A stretch of 64,000 nt of DNA, from positions 1,674,001 through 1,738,000 of the forward strand of contig OY729430.1 in the NCBI GenBank assembly GCA_963422415.1, in the 5' to 3' direction. Under the pieces are notes generated by a model. That model did no database searches. It had not been told where the DNA came from and worked only from the letters and a program-made list of their open reading frames with translations. The translations under genes and the position numbers were made by a program. The first letter of the stretch is position 1. Each line of letters opens with the position of its first letter. This document shows, piece after piece, positions 1 through 9,099 of the stretch. The stretch is from Bin34 sp963422415 (GTDB lineage Bacteria > Chloroflexota > Anaerolineae > Caldilineales > Caldilineaceae).

Positions 1-25
1 TGTCTCTGGTCACGGGATCCCGTTG

Positions 26-670
26 ATGTTTCGGCCGTTCACTTCCTGCCTTGTCAGGATTTGGCTGGCCTTGGCCCTGATCCTGATCAGCGGTTGCACG
101 GGCCCCGACACGGCGCCAAGGACTCCCTTGAATCAGCCGGAACTGACGGAGTCCCAGACCGCGGCTGCCTTGCAGTTGACGCCTCCCTTTGACTTGGGAG
201 CCGGCTTTCCCATGGGGATCGCTCGGGACAGCAATGCCAATGCATGGCAGGAAGGGACGCCGGTTCCGGTGTTTGTCTTGGAATTTGCGGATGGTACCAG
301 CCTGTCTACGGAAAATCTGGCGGGACGCGCGCTGTTGATCAATTTCTGGGCCACTTGGTGCGGGCCCTGTCGGCACGAAATTCCCATTATCCTGGAACAG
401 CAGGATCGGCACCCCCAGGATCTGCTGGTGCTGGCGGTCAATGTCAAGGAAGACAAGGAGATCGTGGAGGATTTTGCCACTGAATTTGCCATGAACATTC
501 CCGTGATTCTGGATCCGCCAGGGGATATCGTCCGACAGTTTGAGGTGCGGGGCTATCCTACCTCGATCTTCGTGGATGCCCGCGGCGATCTGACAGCTCG
601 ATGGCAGGGGGTGTTGGACGCGGCCAAGCTGGAGGAGTTGGTCAATGCCAGCCTGGCCGCCCTTGACTGA
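26..670 (+). CDS. TlpA-family thioredoxin-like lipoprotein
   Basis: A 214-residue protein predicted to act as a membrane-anchored thiol-disulfide oxidoreductase outside the cytoplasmic membrane. Residues 10-24 form a hydrophobic signal ending in a lipobox-like LISGC, with Cys24 as the lipidation site. A thioredoxin fold follows from about residue 78, with the active site WCGPC at 111-115 preceded by the INFWAT strand. A cis-Pro element (GYPTSIFVD) lies near the C-terminus. This is the AhpC/TSA-Redoxin (TlpA/ResA) architecture; such proteins often reduce apocytochrome c or copper-site cysteines. ATG at 26 is preferred over the TTG one codon upstream. It ends immediately before the next ATG, suggesting co-translation with the DUF2085 gene. 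The specific substrate cannot be read from sequence, and upstream operon partners lie outside the window. Confidence 0.88.
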   Translation: MFRPFTSCLVRIWLALALILISGCTGPDTAPRTPLNQPELTESQTAAALQLTPPFDLGAGFPMGIARDSNANAWQEGTPVPVFVLEFADGTSLSTENLAGRALLINFWATWCGPCRHEIPIILEQQDRHPQDLLVLAVNVKEDKEIVEDFATEFAMNIPVILDPPGDIVRQFEVRGYPTSIFVDARGDLTARWQGVLDAAKLEELVNASLAALD

Positions 671-1327
671 ATGTCCCGAGAAATCCAGCGCCCCGTTGAT
701 GTGAACATAGGGACTTCCGCGCCCACGTTGGCCGTTCCCCATTGGACAATATCGCTGTTGGCCAGTGGGATTCGTCATTGGCTGTCTCTCCTGACAACCC
801 TGACCATCCTCTATGTTGGTCTGTCTTTCTTGGCGCCCGTCGCGATGCATCAGGGGCAAGAAGACTGGGCGCATCGGATTTACCGCCTTTACGCCCTTAC
901 CTGTCATCAATGGCCGGGTTCCAGTTTCTGGCTGTTTGGGACCGATGGGTCCTTCAAAGCCGACTTGGATGCATCCTTGGTCTTGGCAACCCAAGCCGCT
1001 TCCCGGGAATATATCGGGAATGCGGCACTGGGTTTCAAGTCGGGCATGTGCTGGCGTACGCTGGCCATCTATGGAACCTTGGCCTTGTCCCTTCTGGCGT
1101 ACAGGGGAATGCGCAGAACCTGGATGGCGCTGCCTTTGTGGGCCGGATTGCTTCTGGCCCTGCCCATGGCCGCCGACGGCTTCAGCCAGCTACTGGGTTT
1201 GCGGGAAAGCAATCTGTGGTTGCGACTGATTACGGGAGCCCTGTTTGGTCTGGGTGTGACTTGGGCCTTGGTGCCGCGGGTTGACGCGGCGTTGCGACAC
1301 GTAGCTATGGATCTGCAAGGTCAATAA
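671..1327 (+). CDS. DUF2085 predicted membrane protein
   Basis: A 218-residue integral membrane protein with about four hydrophobic segments. It carries the hallmarks of DUF2085: a CHQ motif after the first membrane segment, a conserved Cys-Trp-Arg before the second, and the block AADGFSQLLGLRESN leading into the last helix. The family has no assigned biochemical function. The conserved Cys/His pattern suggests metal or redox chemistry, but that is inference. The start codon directly follows the stop of the thioredoxin-like lipoprotein, so the two are probably one transcript. That pairing is compatible with an extracytoplasmic redox role. Confidence 0.82.
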   Translation: MSREIQRPVDVNIGTSAPTLAVPHWTISLLASGIRHWLSLLTTLTILYVGLSFLAPVAMHQGQEDWAHRIYRLYALTCHQWPGSSFWLFGTDGSFKADLDASLVLATQAASREYIGNAALGFKSGMCWRTLAIYGTLALSLLAYRGMRRTWMALPLWAGLLLALPMAADGFSQLLGLRESNLWLRLITGALFGLGVTWALVPRVDAALRHVAMDLQGQ

Positions 1328-1532
1328 CAGATTCAGGCAGCGATCCGTTTGATCCAACAGCCGTCTCATGGATGGCGTATGACATCCTGCTCCGTTGCCC
1401 GGGGACATGCTCTCTGTGCGCGGCGTGAATCCCCGTGATCGTGATACAGTGGAGCACACTGGACGTTGCCTCTGAAGTCCCTTCCACTGCGTAACCCCGG
1501 ATTTCAGCCCATACGGAAAATTGAAGAAATCC

Positions 1533-2279
1533 ATGAAACCCGATCATTCCATCATTCCGCCAGTCATGAATCCCACCCTCTCGCCAGAGATGGAGCGTGA
1601 GGTGCAGTTCTTCCTGAAGTGGGGATACCTCATTGTGGAGAATGCAATCTCACGGGCTCAGGTGGAAACTCTCCGAGACGCGTTGGACGAGACGTTTGTC
1701 CGAGTCGGGACAATGTTCACGCACACCCTGCTGGAGGAAGATGACCGCTTCGCTTTCCTTTTGGACAATCCGCCGGTGTTGCAGCGCATGCAGGCCGTTC
1801 TGGGCCACTGTGTCCAGCTGCACAGCGCCACGGCCCGCGTGACGGGACCGGGCGCCCCGGATCAGGACTGGCATCGCGACATGCCATGGCCCGTGGATCC
1901 AGAAGGGACCCTTGGCGGCAGCGTGCCAGCCCAGATCAACTGCGGGTACTATTTGGACGAACTGACTCGGGAAAATGGTCCCATCGCTGTGGTGCCAGGC
2001 AGTCACAAGGCGCTCTTCAAGCCTCCGCAGGGACATCCGCGCTTTCCCGACGAACTGACGATATTGGCCAAGCCCGGGCAAGCCATCATATTCAATGGCT
2101 GGATTTATCATCGGGGCATGGCCAACCACTCCAAGACGTACCGGCGGGTCTGCCTGATGTGCTACCAGAATGCTTGGATCAAGTCCCGTGAACCGTTCGA
2201 TGGACCCCGAGTCACCGCCATGCGAGCAAAGGGAACCCCGGAGCAGCGGCTGTTGCTGGGCGAAATCCAGAAGTGGTAA
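1533..2279 (+). CDS. Phytanoyl-CoA dioxygenase (PhyH) family Fe(II)/2-oxoglutarate oxygenase
   Basis: A 248-residue protein with the PhyH double-stranded beta-helix signature. The proximal iron ligands are the HxD pair His114 and Asp116. The distal ligand is likely His193 in a YHRGMANHS block followed by arginines 204-205 that would bind 2-oxoglutarate. The motif ENGPIAVVPGSHK is typical of the family. Bacterial PhyH-like enzymes hydroxylate diverse small molecules, so the substrate is unknown. ATG at 1533 is chosen; an in-frame ATG at 1566 would give a slightly shorter protein. The roughly 205 bases upstream show no other gene. The gene stands alone between the DUF2085 gene and rpsT. Confidence 0.85.
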   Translation: MKPDHSIIPPVMNPTLSPEMEREVQFFLKWGYLIVENAISRAQVETLRDALDETFVRVGTMFTHTLLEEDDRFAFLLDNPPVLQRMQAVLGHCVQLHSATARVTGPGAPDQDWHRDMPWPVDPEGTLGGSVPAQINCGYYLDELTRENGPIAVVPGSHKALFKPPQGHPRFPDELTILAKPGQAIIFNGWIYHRGMANHSKTYRRVCLMCYQNAWIKSREPFDGPRVTAMRAKGTPEQRLLLGEIQKW

Positions 2280-2306
2280 GGCCAAGACAGCGTTGCGCTC
2301 CCTAGC

Positions 2307-2336
2307 TTGACTCCGATTCGCCCTACAACGTAGAAT
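2307..2336 (+). promoter_or_regulatory. Sigma-70-like promoter upstream of rpsT
   Basis: TTGACT at 2307-2312 and TAGAAT at 2331-2336 are separated by 18 bp. Transcription would start near 2343, about 60 bases ahead of the rpsT ATG. The same TTGAC(A/T)-N18-TAGA(A/C)T form occurs before both tRNA genes in this window, which supports the call. Confidence 0.6.
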
Positions 2337-2401
2337 GCCTCCTTGCCCTTGGGATGAAAGTTCCGAGAGGAAGGAGAAACTTGCAATAGGCTGCCTAATT
2401 C

Positions 2402-2674
2402 ATGCCCAACATTCAATCTGCCATCAAGCGAGCCCGCCAGAACATTAAACGCCGGGAGGCCAATCGGTTCTTCCGCGCCACGGCCCGCAATGCGGTCCGG
2501 GAGGCGCGTGCCTCGATTGAGGAAGGGACGAATAATACCGACGATGCCATCCGGACCGCAGCCATGGCCTTGGATCGGGCAGCTCGCAGAAATGCCATTC
2601 ATGCCAACCAGGCGGCCCGCACGAAGTCCCGACTGATGCGGCAATGGAACGACGTGCGCAAGACTGCAGCGTAG
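2402..2674 (+). CDS. rpsT: 30S ribosomal protein S20
   Basis: A 90-residue, Lys/Arg- and Ala-rich helical protein matching S20 in length and pattern: MPNIQSAIKRARQN start, a central RNA-binding helix with alternating basic residues, and a C-terminal KSRLMRQ segment. S20 binds 16S rRNA early in small-subunit assembly. A purine-rich stretch (AGGAAGGAG) lies about 30 bases upstream. The gene is monocistronic, with its own promoter-like sequence, and a GC-rich hairpin follows 30 bases after the stop. It converges with the alanine racemase gene. Confidence 0.96.
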   Translation: MPNIQSAIKRARQNIKRREANRFFRATARNAVREARASIEEGTNNTDDAIRTAAMALDRAARRNAIHANQAARTKSRLMRQWNDVRKTAA

Positions 2675-2704
2675 CGATCTGACGCCGGTGCCCGAGAAGT
2701 CTTT

Positions 2705-2726
2705 GGGACGGGCCGCGCCCTGTCCC
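2705..2726. terminator. GC-rich hairpin between convergent rpsT and alr
   Basis: GGGACGGGC (2705-2713) pairs with GCCCTGTCCC (2717-2726) with a three-base loop and one bulged base. It sits between two convergent genes, where a bidirectional transcription stop is expected. No clear T-run follows, so the terminator reading is tentative. Confidence 0.4.
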
Positions 2727-2788
2727 ACCCAATGGCGCCATAGTACGGAGGGAGACCTTGGTCTGCTCTCTTTTGCTCTCCAAGGAAA

Positions 2789-3949
2789 TCATGTCAGCAG
2801 CCGAGGGATGCGGCTGGCCAGCCGCGTGGTGACATCATATTCGATGGTACCTTCCTGGGTTGCCACGGCGTCCGCCCATTGACTGCTGTCGCGGGTATCT
2901 CCGATCAAGATCGCCACATCCCCGGCCTGGATGGCATCGGGTCCCAAATCCGTTGCATCCGCAAAGGATTGGTCCATGCAGATGCGCCCTACGAGGGGGA
3001 TCTTGGCGCTGCCTAGCAGAACTTGCCGGAATCCTGTGCTGGACCACGGCAAGCCATCGCCATAGCCCACCGGCAGGACCACGATCCGGCTCGGTCGTGA
3101 GGCCTTGAAGGTCTGGCCATACCCCAGACCCTCCCCTGTTTTCAAGTGTCGCACCTGGGCCACTTGGGCCTTCCATTGCAGTACCGGACGGAAAGAGGAC
3201 GGTAGCCGACAGGATGCACTGTTGGGATTCAAGCCATACAGGCCACCGCCGAGGCGCACCATGTCAAAGTGCGCCTCGGGCCAACGCAGGAGGGCGGCCG
3301 TATTCGAACAGTGACACAGTGGAGGTCGCAGTCCTTGGTGTTGCAGTTCCCGCACTATTTCCTGAAAAATCTGCAACTGGCTCCGGTCTAGGGTGGCATC
3401 CGCGGCATCCGCGGAGTGAAAGTGGGTAAACAGTCCTTCTACTTCCGTCTGGTGCGCAGAGCGCGTCAGGCTGCGGATGATCTCGGGCATGTCTCGCGGT
3501 TGCAGACCCAGACGGTGCATGCCCGTGTCCACTTTCAGGTGAACTTTCAGCCTGTGGGGTCCTAGACTGGAAGCCGAGAGATCCCGCAGTTCCCGCAGCT
3601 GGCCCTCTGCATGGATAGCCAAGGCAATGTCTTGCCGGGCGGCTACCGCCGTCCCGCCCTGCAAGGGCGTGTGGCCCAGCACCAGAATGGGCAGGTCAAT
3701 GCCCTGCGCCCTGAGGGCAGCGGCTTCATTCAGACGCGCCACGCCCAGCCATTGCACCTCGGGCCTGTTCTGCAGCAGACGGGCTATCTCCTGCAGTCCA
3801 TGACCATAGGCATTGGCCTTGACCACTGCCATCAGGCGTGTTGTGGGCTTGAGTTGCTCCCGTACCGCCCGCAGATTGGCCGTCAAGGCCGCGGGCCGCA
3901 GTTCGATCCAGGTAGGAAGGTTGTGTTCTGCCATGATCGCGACTGCCAT
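2789..3949 (-). CDS. alr: Alanine racemase
   Basis: A 386-residue PLP enzyme interconverting L- and D-alanine for peptidoglycan synthesis. The PLP lysine is Lys44 in the VVKANAYGHG motif, and the opposing catalytic tyrosine lies in the LGYGQTFKA block. The family signatures RLGGGLYGLNP and LVGRICMDQ are present, giving the full fold-III barrel plus C-terminal beta domain. An upstream in-frame extension exists, but the conserved core begins MAEHNLPTWIEL, so ATG at 3949 (or 3934) is preferred. No strong ribosome site is visible at either. It is separated by 315 bases from the upstream gene on the same strand and is probably transcribed on its own. Confidence 0.93.
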   Translation of the reverse strand: MAVAIMAEHNLPTWIELRPAALTANLRAVREQLKPTTRLMAVVKANAYGHGLQEIARLLQNRPEVQWLGVARLNEAAALRAQGIDLPILVLGHTPLQGGTAVAARQDIALAIHAEGQLRELRDLSASSLGPHRLKVHLKVDTGMHRLGLQPRDMPEIIRSLTRSAHQTEVEGLFTHFHSADAADATLDRSQLQIFQEIVRELQHQGLRPPLCHCSNTAALLRWPEAHFDMVRLGGGLYGLNPNSASCRLPSSFRPVLQWKAQVAQVRHLKTGEGLGYGQTFKASRPSRIVVLPVGYGDGLPWSSTGFRQVLLGSAKIPLVGRICMDQSFADATDLGPDAIQAGDVAILIGDTRDSSQWADAVATQEGTIEYDVTTRLASRIPRLLT

Positions 3950-4264
3950 GTGGTTGCGCAGGGAAAAATCCTGGCGATTCAGGCGGACAGACAGGCCTGA
4001 TCCAGACCGGCTTCCATGTCTCCCCAAGGAGTTTGGGGCGATGAGGGTCTTCGCATTGGCATGGGAACCGGAACAGCCTGACGGCCAAGGAAGCCGATAC
4101 CCCTATGGTCAAATATAATTCCATAAAAGCGAAGGCCCCATTGAGGATACGGTGACCCGGTCTTGACTCTGGACAAAGAGTGCGTTAACCAGAGCGCCCA
4201 CTGCGGCGCTCAAAGTTCCGATTCCCAAGCTGTGCATGACAACTCTCTGTCCTGTCTCCTCTGC
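3950..4264. other. Intergenic gap, no gene recognised
   Basis: This gap lies between alr and the medium-chain dehydrogenase gene, both on the minus strand. Short open frames on both strands lack recognisable motifs. An AT-rich patch near 4112-4127 contains TATAAT (plus strand) and TATATT (minus strand). The latter could be part of an alr promoter, but no convincing -35 element accompanies it. Confidence 0.4.
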
Positions 4265-5281
4265 CTAGTGCAATGTCCAGTCAAAGATCACGCCCATCGC
4301 CGCAGAACGCTGGGACAGCAACATGGTATAGGCCTCCTTGGCCTGCGTGGGGGCGTATGTGTGGCTGATCAGTTCCAGCACGTTCATCTGGCCCCGTGCG
4401 ACGTAGGTGAAAAACAGTTCCGAAATCTTCTGGTTGGACCAATGCAGGAATTCGGACGAAGTCTGTGGCGGATGGGAGTCATGGGCCCCCACCACCTTGA
4501 GGCCCCGAACAATCACGTCCGAGGTCAATTGTTGCCCTGAAGGTGTCCCTGTGTCGCCTAGCAGGAGGAGGGTGCCGAACTTGCGCGGCAGTTGCAGGGC
4601 AGTGGCAAAGACCTGGGGAAAGCCGGTTACGTCATACACCACGTCTGCCATGCGGCCGTCCGTCAACTCCGCCACGGCGGCGACAGCGTCCGCCGCGGTC
4701 ACGGGAAAGGTATGCGTGGCGCCCGAAATCTCCGCGAACTCCAATCGCGGCGTAGCCGGGTCCACGCCAATCACGTGCCGTGCACCCATCAGGCGTACAT
4801 ACTGGATGACCAGCTGGCCCAGAATGCCCAGTCCGATGACAACCACGTCGTCTCCCATGGTGTGTTCGGCTCTGCGCACTCCGTTCTGCACGATCTTGGC
4901 CAAGGCTATCCAGGCGGCCTCCTTGAAGGAAATTTCCGCCGGGACCGGAGTCAACGCGTCTTCTGGCAGCACGGCCAACTGTCGATGTCCCGCCCGGTAG
5001 GCGACTTTCTGGCCTACCTCGAACCGAACCGCCCCCTCTCCGCGAGCCACCACGACTCCGGCATTGCTGTATCCAGGATAAAAAGGGTACTTGACCCACA
5101 TGTCCCAGTGGGTGCCGGGCTCGAAATTGCGCTGGTAGCAGATGCATTCCGTGCCCGAGGAGACAAGGGAGGCCTTGGTTTCCAGCAGATATTGGCCCGG
5201 ACCTGGGTCGGCCACTGCCAGAGTCTGCAGCTGCAGCTCCTCTTTGCCCGTGAAGACGATGGTCAGCGATTCTCTTGTCAT
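4265..5281 (-). CDS. Medium-chain (zinc-type alcohol dehydrogenase-like) oxidoreductase
   Basis: A 338-residue MDR-superfamily protein. The N-terminal GroES-like domain includes the GTE and PGYSNAG segments. The nucleotide-binding Rossmann domain carries VVVIGLGILGQLVIQ at about residues 145-160, followed by an acidic residue (GVDPA) suited to NAD(H). The four-cysteine structural zinc lobe is absent, and the catalytic zinc ligands are not clearly conserved. It therefore resembles the threonine-dehydrogenase-like or bacteriochlorophyllide-dehydrogenase-like MDR branch rather than classical alcohol dehydrogenases. The start codon abuts the glcF stop, placing it last in a run with metHF, glcDE and glcF. 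Its substrate is unknown; a hydroxy-acid or sugar alcohol would fit the context. Confidence 0.75.
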   Translation of the reverse strand: MTRESLTIVFTGKEELQLQTLAVADPGPGQYLLETKASLVSSGTECICYQRNFEPGTHWDMWVKYPFYPGYSNAGVVVARGEGAVRFEVGQKVAYRAGHRQLAVLPEDALTPVPAEISFKEAAWIALAKIVQNGVRRAEHTMGDDVVVIGLGILGQLVIQYVRLMGARHVIGVDPATPRLEFAEISGATHTFPVTAADAVAAVAELTDGRMADVVYDVTGFPQVFATALQLPRKFGTLLLLGDTGTPSGQQLTSDVIVRGLKVVGAHDSHPPQTSSEFLHWSNQKISELFFTYVARGQMNVLELISHTYAPTQAKEAYTMLLSQRSAAMGVIFDWTLH

Positions 5282-6544
5282 TTAGGGATTCCTTGATTGG
5301 TCCAACGCAGTGTCCAGAACCTGCATCGTATGCTGCACGGGAATGTCACTGTGCAGACGACGCAGATGCGTGCGGATCTGAAACATGCACCCAATGTTGC
5401 CTGTGACCAGCAAATCGATGTCCTGCGCCATGGCCTCCTCTGCCTTGCGTCGTCCCAGCTGGTCTGCGGTGTCTGGGTGTTCAATATTGTAGATGCCTGC
5501 GGATCCACAACAGAAGACGGCCTCAGTCAGCTCCACCAGCTCCAGGCCCTCGATCTGCTGCAGCAGCGCTCGGGGCTCCGCCGTGATGCCCTGGGCATGT
5601 TGCAAGTGGCAGGCATCGTGGTACCCCACGCGCAGGGGTGGATCCAGTTTCAATCCCCTGGGAGCGGTCTGTTGACTGAGAAACACCGAGATGTCCTGTG
5701 TTTGCCCCGCAACCTGGTCCGCCCTTTCCGCGAGTTTCGTTTGCTTGAAAAGGAGCGCGTATTCCCGCATGCCAGAGCCACAGCCCGCCGCGTTGGACAG
5801 GATCACCTCAGTCTCGGCCGACACCGCGTCAAACAGCCCTTGGGCCTGTACCCGGGCTTGGGGAGCCTCCCCGGCATGCATGTGCAGGGCGCCGCAACAG
5901 ACCTGTGCATCGAGAAAGGTGAAGTCAACCCCGTAGGCATGCAGGACGCGGGCCGTAGCCTGGTTGACCTCAGGGGCCAAGACGGACTGGACACAGCCGG
6001 CCAGCACGGCGACCTTGGGAGGGCTCACAGACTGGGATTGGGGCAGACTCCAAGCTTGGGGCATCCGGTCCGGGATGAGTCGCAGCAACGGCTTGAGGGC
6101 TGGCGGAGCCAAACCGTGCAGAAAGCGTGTGGCCCGGCCGACAGTCAGGGCAGTCCGCAAACGTCGGGGGAAGGGCAATGTACGCAAGGCGATGGCCCGG
6201 CGTATCGACTGCCCCAGATTCCGGCATGAATTGGTCTCTTCGCCAAGGGCCCGGAAGGGCGAAAGCAGTTGCCCATACTCCACGCCAGAGGGACAGGCCG
6301 TGACACAAGCCATGCAGCCCAGGCAATTGTCTACATAAGGCATGGTCTCCGCCACCGGCAAGGATCCTTCCAGACTTTCCTTCATCAGGAAAATACGACC
6401 GCGCGGGGAGTCCATCTCCTCGCCCTGTACCTGATACGTAGGACAAACCGGAAGACAGAACCCACAATGTACGCAGTTGGAAATGGCCTCCGCCATTTCC
6501 GGCAGAGCCGGAGGGCCCTGAGCAAGATCTATGGTGTGTTTCAT
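5282..6544 (-). CDS. glcF: Glycolate oxidase iron-sulfur subunit (GlcF-type)
   Basis: A 420-residue electron-transfer subunit. Two ferredoxin-like 4Fe-4S motifs occur near residues 24-34 (CVHCGFCLPVCP) and 74-84 (CLGCMACVTACP). Two CCG domains follow, with VCCGALH and VFCCGSAGIYN. This is the standard GlcF layout, which passes electrons from the FAD subunits to the quinone pool during oxidation of glycolate or other 2-hydroxyacids. Its ATG overlaps the glcDE stop (positions 6541-6544), and its stop abuts the following dehydrogenase. This strongly suggests translational coupling and a heteromeric complex with the GlcDE fusion. Confidence 0.92.
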   Translation of the reverse strand: MKHTIDLAQGPPALPEMAEAISNCVHCGFCLPVCPTYQVQGEEMDSPRGRIFLMKESLEGSLPVAETMPYVDNCLGCMACVTACPSGVEYGQLLSPFRALGEETNSCRNLGQSIRRAIALRTLPFPRRLRTALTVGRATRFLHGLAPPALKPLLRLIPDRMPQAWSLPQSQSVSPPKVAVLAGCVQSVLAPEVNQATARVLHAYGVDFTFLDAQVCCGALHMHAGEAPQARVQAQGLFDAVSAETEVILSNAAGCGSGMREYALLFKQTKLAERADQVAGQTQDISVFLSQQTAPRGLKLDPPLRVGYHDACHLQHAQGITAEPRALLQQIEGLELVELTEAVFCCGSAGIYNIEHPDTADQLGRRKAEEAMAQDIDLLVTGNIGCMFQIRTHLRRLHSDIPVQHTMQVLDTALDQSRNP

Positions 6545-9084
6545 GTGACCACGGGCAGGACGTAGGGCAGAGGACTGACAAACTTGTCCTTTGGATCCAT
6601 TACCCTCTTGACTCTTCGCAGCAAGATCGGCACGGCATAGACGCCCGTCACCAGCGGAGAACGGGAACCTTGCAGCCCCAGGGCACCCAAGTCAAAGCGC
6701 AGGAGGAATTCGTTCATTGCCCTGGGATCGGGTCCGTCAAGACAAAGCAGGTTTCCTCCCATCCCGTATCTGCGCTGCCATTGCGTATCCTGGAGAAAGG
6801 TCTCCAGCTTTCGTATGTGGTTGAACACGATGGGCACCCGCCAGCGGTGCCGTTCCATCCGCGACATTTGATTCCACCCATGCCACAACTCTGCATCGTC
6901 CAGCACGGTCCTGCACTTGCCTGTCAACACTTGGGCGACTTGCGCCAGACGATCGGGCAACAAGTCAACGGAGCCGGCCAGCCGCAGATACAGGTCGTAC
7001 CCCTCCTCTGCTGGAACAAGACAAAGACTGTCCAGTTCGCAGGGGCCGGTGCGAGCCGCATGCATTTGGTGGCAGGCGGTATCCAGGTCCTGCAGGTGAC
7101 AGATCAGCGTGCCATGGGCGGAGGGTTGCGGGAAGACCTTGAAAGTCAATTCCAGAATGAGCGCCAGACTGCCGAGACTGCCTACCATCAACTTGGGCAA
7201 GTCGAAACCGGCGGTGTTCTTGACGACTCGTCCGCCCCCATAGAGCAGGTCCCCTGTGCCATCGATGCAACGCACCCCCAGAATAAAATCTCGCATGCCA
7301 CCGAAACGGAGGCGACCTTCCCCACTCAACCCACAAGAGACTATGCCTCCCATCGTGGACCCTGCTTGGGTTGGAGGGCAAAAAGGCAGGTATTGGCCCT
7401 GTTCGGCCAAGGCCGCCTGAATTTCGGCCACCGGGGTGCCTGCCCAAGTCGTTATGGTGAATTCTGCTGGATTGTACTCGAGAATGCCGGAAAATTCCCC
7501 GACGGAGAGAATTTCGGCCGGATTCTGGGAAATTCCGGTGGACTTGGTGCCACCGCCGATCACGCGGACCCGGTGGGCTTGTCGGATATGGATGCACAAG
7601 TCCTCTATGCGCCGTCGTTGCGCATGGGTGTACTCCGGGGGAAGTCCGTCCGCGTCCGGGGCCGTCGGGGCTAGGGGCCAAGAGTCGTGCCGCAATTTCT
7701 TGTCCCGATTGGCCACGCCGTGCGGGTCCAAGGCATAGCTGACGTCATACATGAATTGCAGATCATGCCCTTGATACTGCAGAGGCAAATAGGCCCCTTT
7801 TTCCATGCCTACGCCATGTTCACCCGTGATGGAGCCGCCCATGTCAATGCACATCTGCAAGATTTCGCCCGCTAGCTCTTCGGCGCGGTGCAAGGCCCCC
7901 TCTTCACGGCCATCGAACAGAATCAGGGGATGCAGGTTGCCGTCGCCGGCATGAAATACATTGGCCACTCGGATGTCATACCGCCGACTCAGGTCTTCGA
8001 TCGTTTGCAGGGCTTCGCCCAGTCGGGAGCGGGGCACCACGCCGTCTTGCACGATGTAATCCGGGCTGAGCCGACCCACAGCGGAGAAGGCGCTCTTGCG
8101 GCCCTTCCAAATGGAAGCCCTTTCGGCTTCGTTGCGGGCGGCCCGAATCTCATAGGCGCCAGAGGCTTCCAGCAGTTGCGTCAGTTCCACGAATTCCGCG
8201 GACACTTGGGCCGAGTCCCCCTCCAATTCCACGATCAGGATGGCCTCGGCTCCCGCAGGGTAGTTGGCTTTCACGCTGACCTCGGCCGCCTGAATGGACA
8301 GGCGGTCCATAATCTCCATGGCGCCGGGCAGCATGCCGCTGGCCACCACCTGGGCCACCGCCTCCCCGGCGGCCGCGGTGGAGTGGTAGGCGGCCAGCAC
8401 CGTCTTGTATGTAGGCACCAAGGGCAACAGGCGCAGAGTCAATTCCAGAGCCACGCCAAAGCGACCTTCGGACCCCACAAAGAATCCCGGCACGTCCGGC
8501 CCTAGCCCTTCCAGGCTGTCATGGCCGATATGTTCGATTTCACCTGTCGGGGTTACGTAGGTCAGCCCCAGCACATGGTTGCTGGTCATGCCATATTTTA
8601 GACAGTGGGCCCCACCGGAATTGAAGGCCACGTTGCCGCCGATGGTGCATATGGCCTGACTGGACGGATCCGGAGCGTAATAGAGACCATGGGGCTGCGC
8701 GGCCCGGGACACGTCCAGATTGATAACCCCAGGTTCCACCCGGCACAACAGGTTCTTGGGTTGCATGGCCAGAATGCGGTTCATGCGGTTCAAGGCCAGC
8801 ACAATCCCATTTGGGATAGGCGTGGAGCCGCCCGAGAGACTTGTTCCGGAACCCCGGGCAAGAAATGGAACGCCGGTGGCATGGCACCATCGGACCAGAT
8901 TGACGATTTCCGCCGCGGTTTCGATCAGCACCACGGCAAAGGGTTGGGCCCGAAAGGCTGTCAAGCCATCCGATTCAAACGGAGCGCGGGCGGCTGCGGA
9001 GTGCAAGACTCTGTGCGGATCCACCAGTTCCTGCAGCTCCGCCACCACCTGGGTCTGATCCAGACCAGGTTCCTGGGAAGTCAT
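6541..9084 (-). CDS. Fused glycolate oxidase FAD subunits GlcD-GlcE
   Basis: An 847-residue protein made of two FAD-linked oxidase modules that are separate genes in Escherichia coli. The N-terminal half, to about residue 455, is GlcD-like: a PCMH FAD-binding segment (ARGSGTSLSGGSTP), a substrate-binding cap, and the C-terminal block VFHAGDGNLHP...GEHGVGMEK. The C-terminal half, from about 470, is GlcE-like, with a second PCMH domain (VIGGGTKSTG) and GGRVVKNTAGFDLPKLMVGS. With GlcF it should form a membrane-associated 2-hydroxyacid:quinone oxidoreductase. ATG 9084 is used; a GTG at 9099, abutting the upstream stop, is the alternative. It lies between metHF and glcF on one transcript. Confidence 0.9.
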   Translation of the reverse strand: MTSQEPGLDQTQVVAELQELVDPHRVLHSAAARAPFESDGLTAFRAQPFAVVLIETAAEIVNLVRWCHATGVPFLARGSGTSLSGGSTPIPNGIVLALNRMNRILAMQPKNLLCRVEPGVINLDVSRAAQPHGLYYAPDPSSQAICTIGGNVAFNSGGAHCLKYGMTSNHVLGLTYVTPTGEIEHIGHDSLEGLGPDVPGFFVGSEGRFGVALELTLRLLPLVPTYKTVLAAYHSTAAAGEAVAQVVASGMLPGAMEIMDRLSIQAAEVSVKANYPAGAEAILIVELEGDSAQVSAEFVELTQLLEASGAYEIRAARNEAERASIWKGRKSAFSAVGRLSPDYIVQDGVVPRSRLGEALQTIEDLSRRYDIRVANVFHAGDGNLHPLILFDGREEGALHRAEELAGEILQMCIDMGGSITGEHGVGMEKGAYLPLQYQGHDLQFMYDVSYALDPHGVANRDKKLRHDSWPLAPTAPDADGLPPEYTHAQRRRIEDLCIHIRQAHRVRVIGGGTKSTGISQNPAEILSVGEFSGILEYNPAEFTITTWAGTPVAEIQAALAEQGQYLPFCPPTQAGSTMGGIVSCGLSGEGRLRFGGMRDFILGVRCIDGTGDLLYGGGRVVKNTAGFDLPKLMVGSLGSLALILELTFKVFPQPSAHGTLICHLQDLDTACHQMHAARTGPCELDSLCLVPAEEGYDLYLRLAGSVDLLPDRLAQVAQVLTGKCRTVLDDAELWHGWNQMSRMERHRWRVPIVFNHIRKLETFLQDTQWQRRYGMGGNLLCLDGPDPRAMNEFLLRFDLGALGLQGSRSPLVTGVYAVPILLRRVKRVMDPKDKFVSPLPYVLPVVT

Positions 9085-9099
9085 GCAAGGAACCTGCAC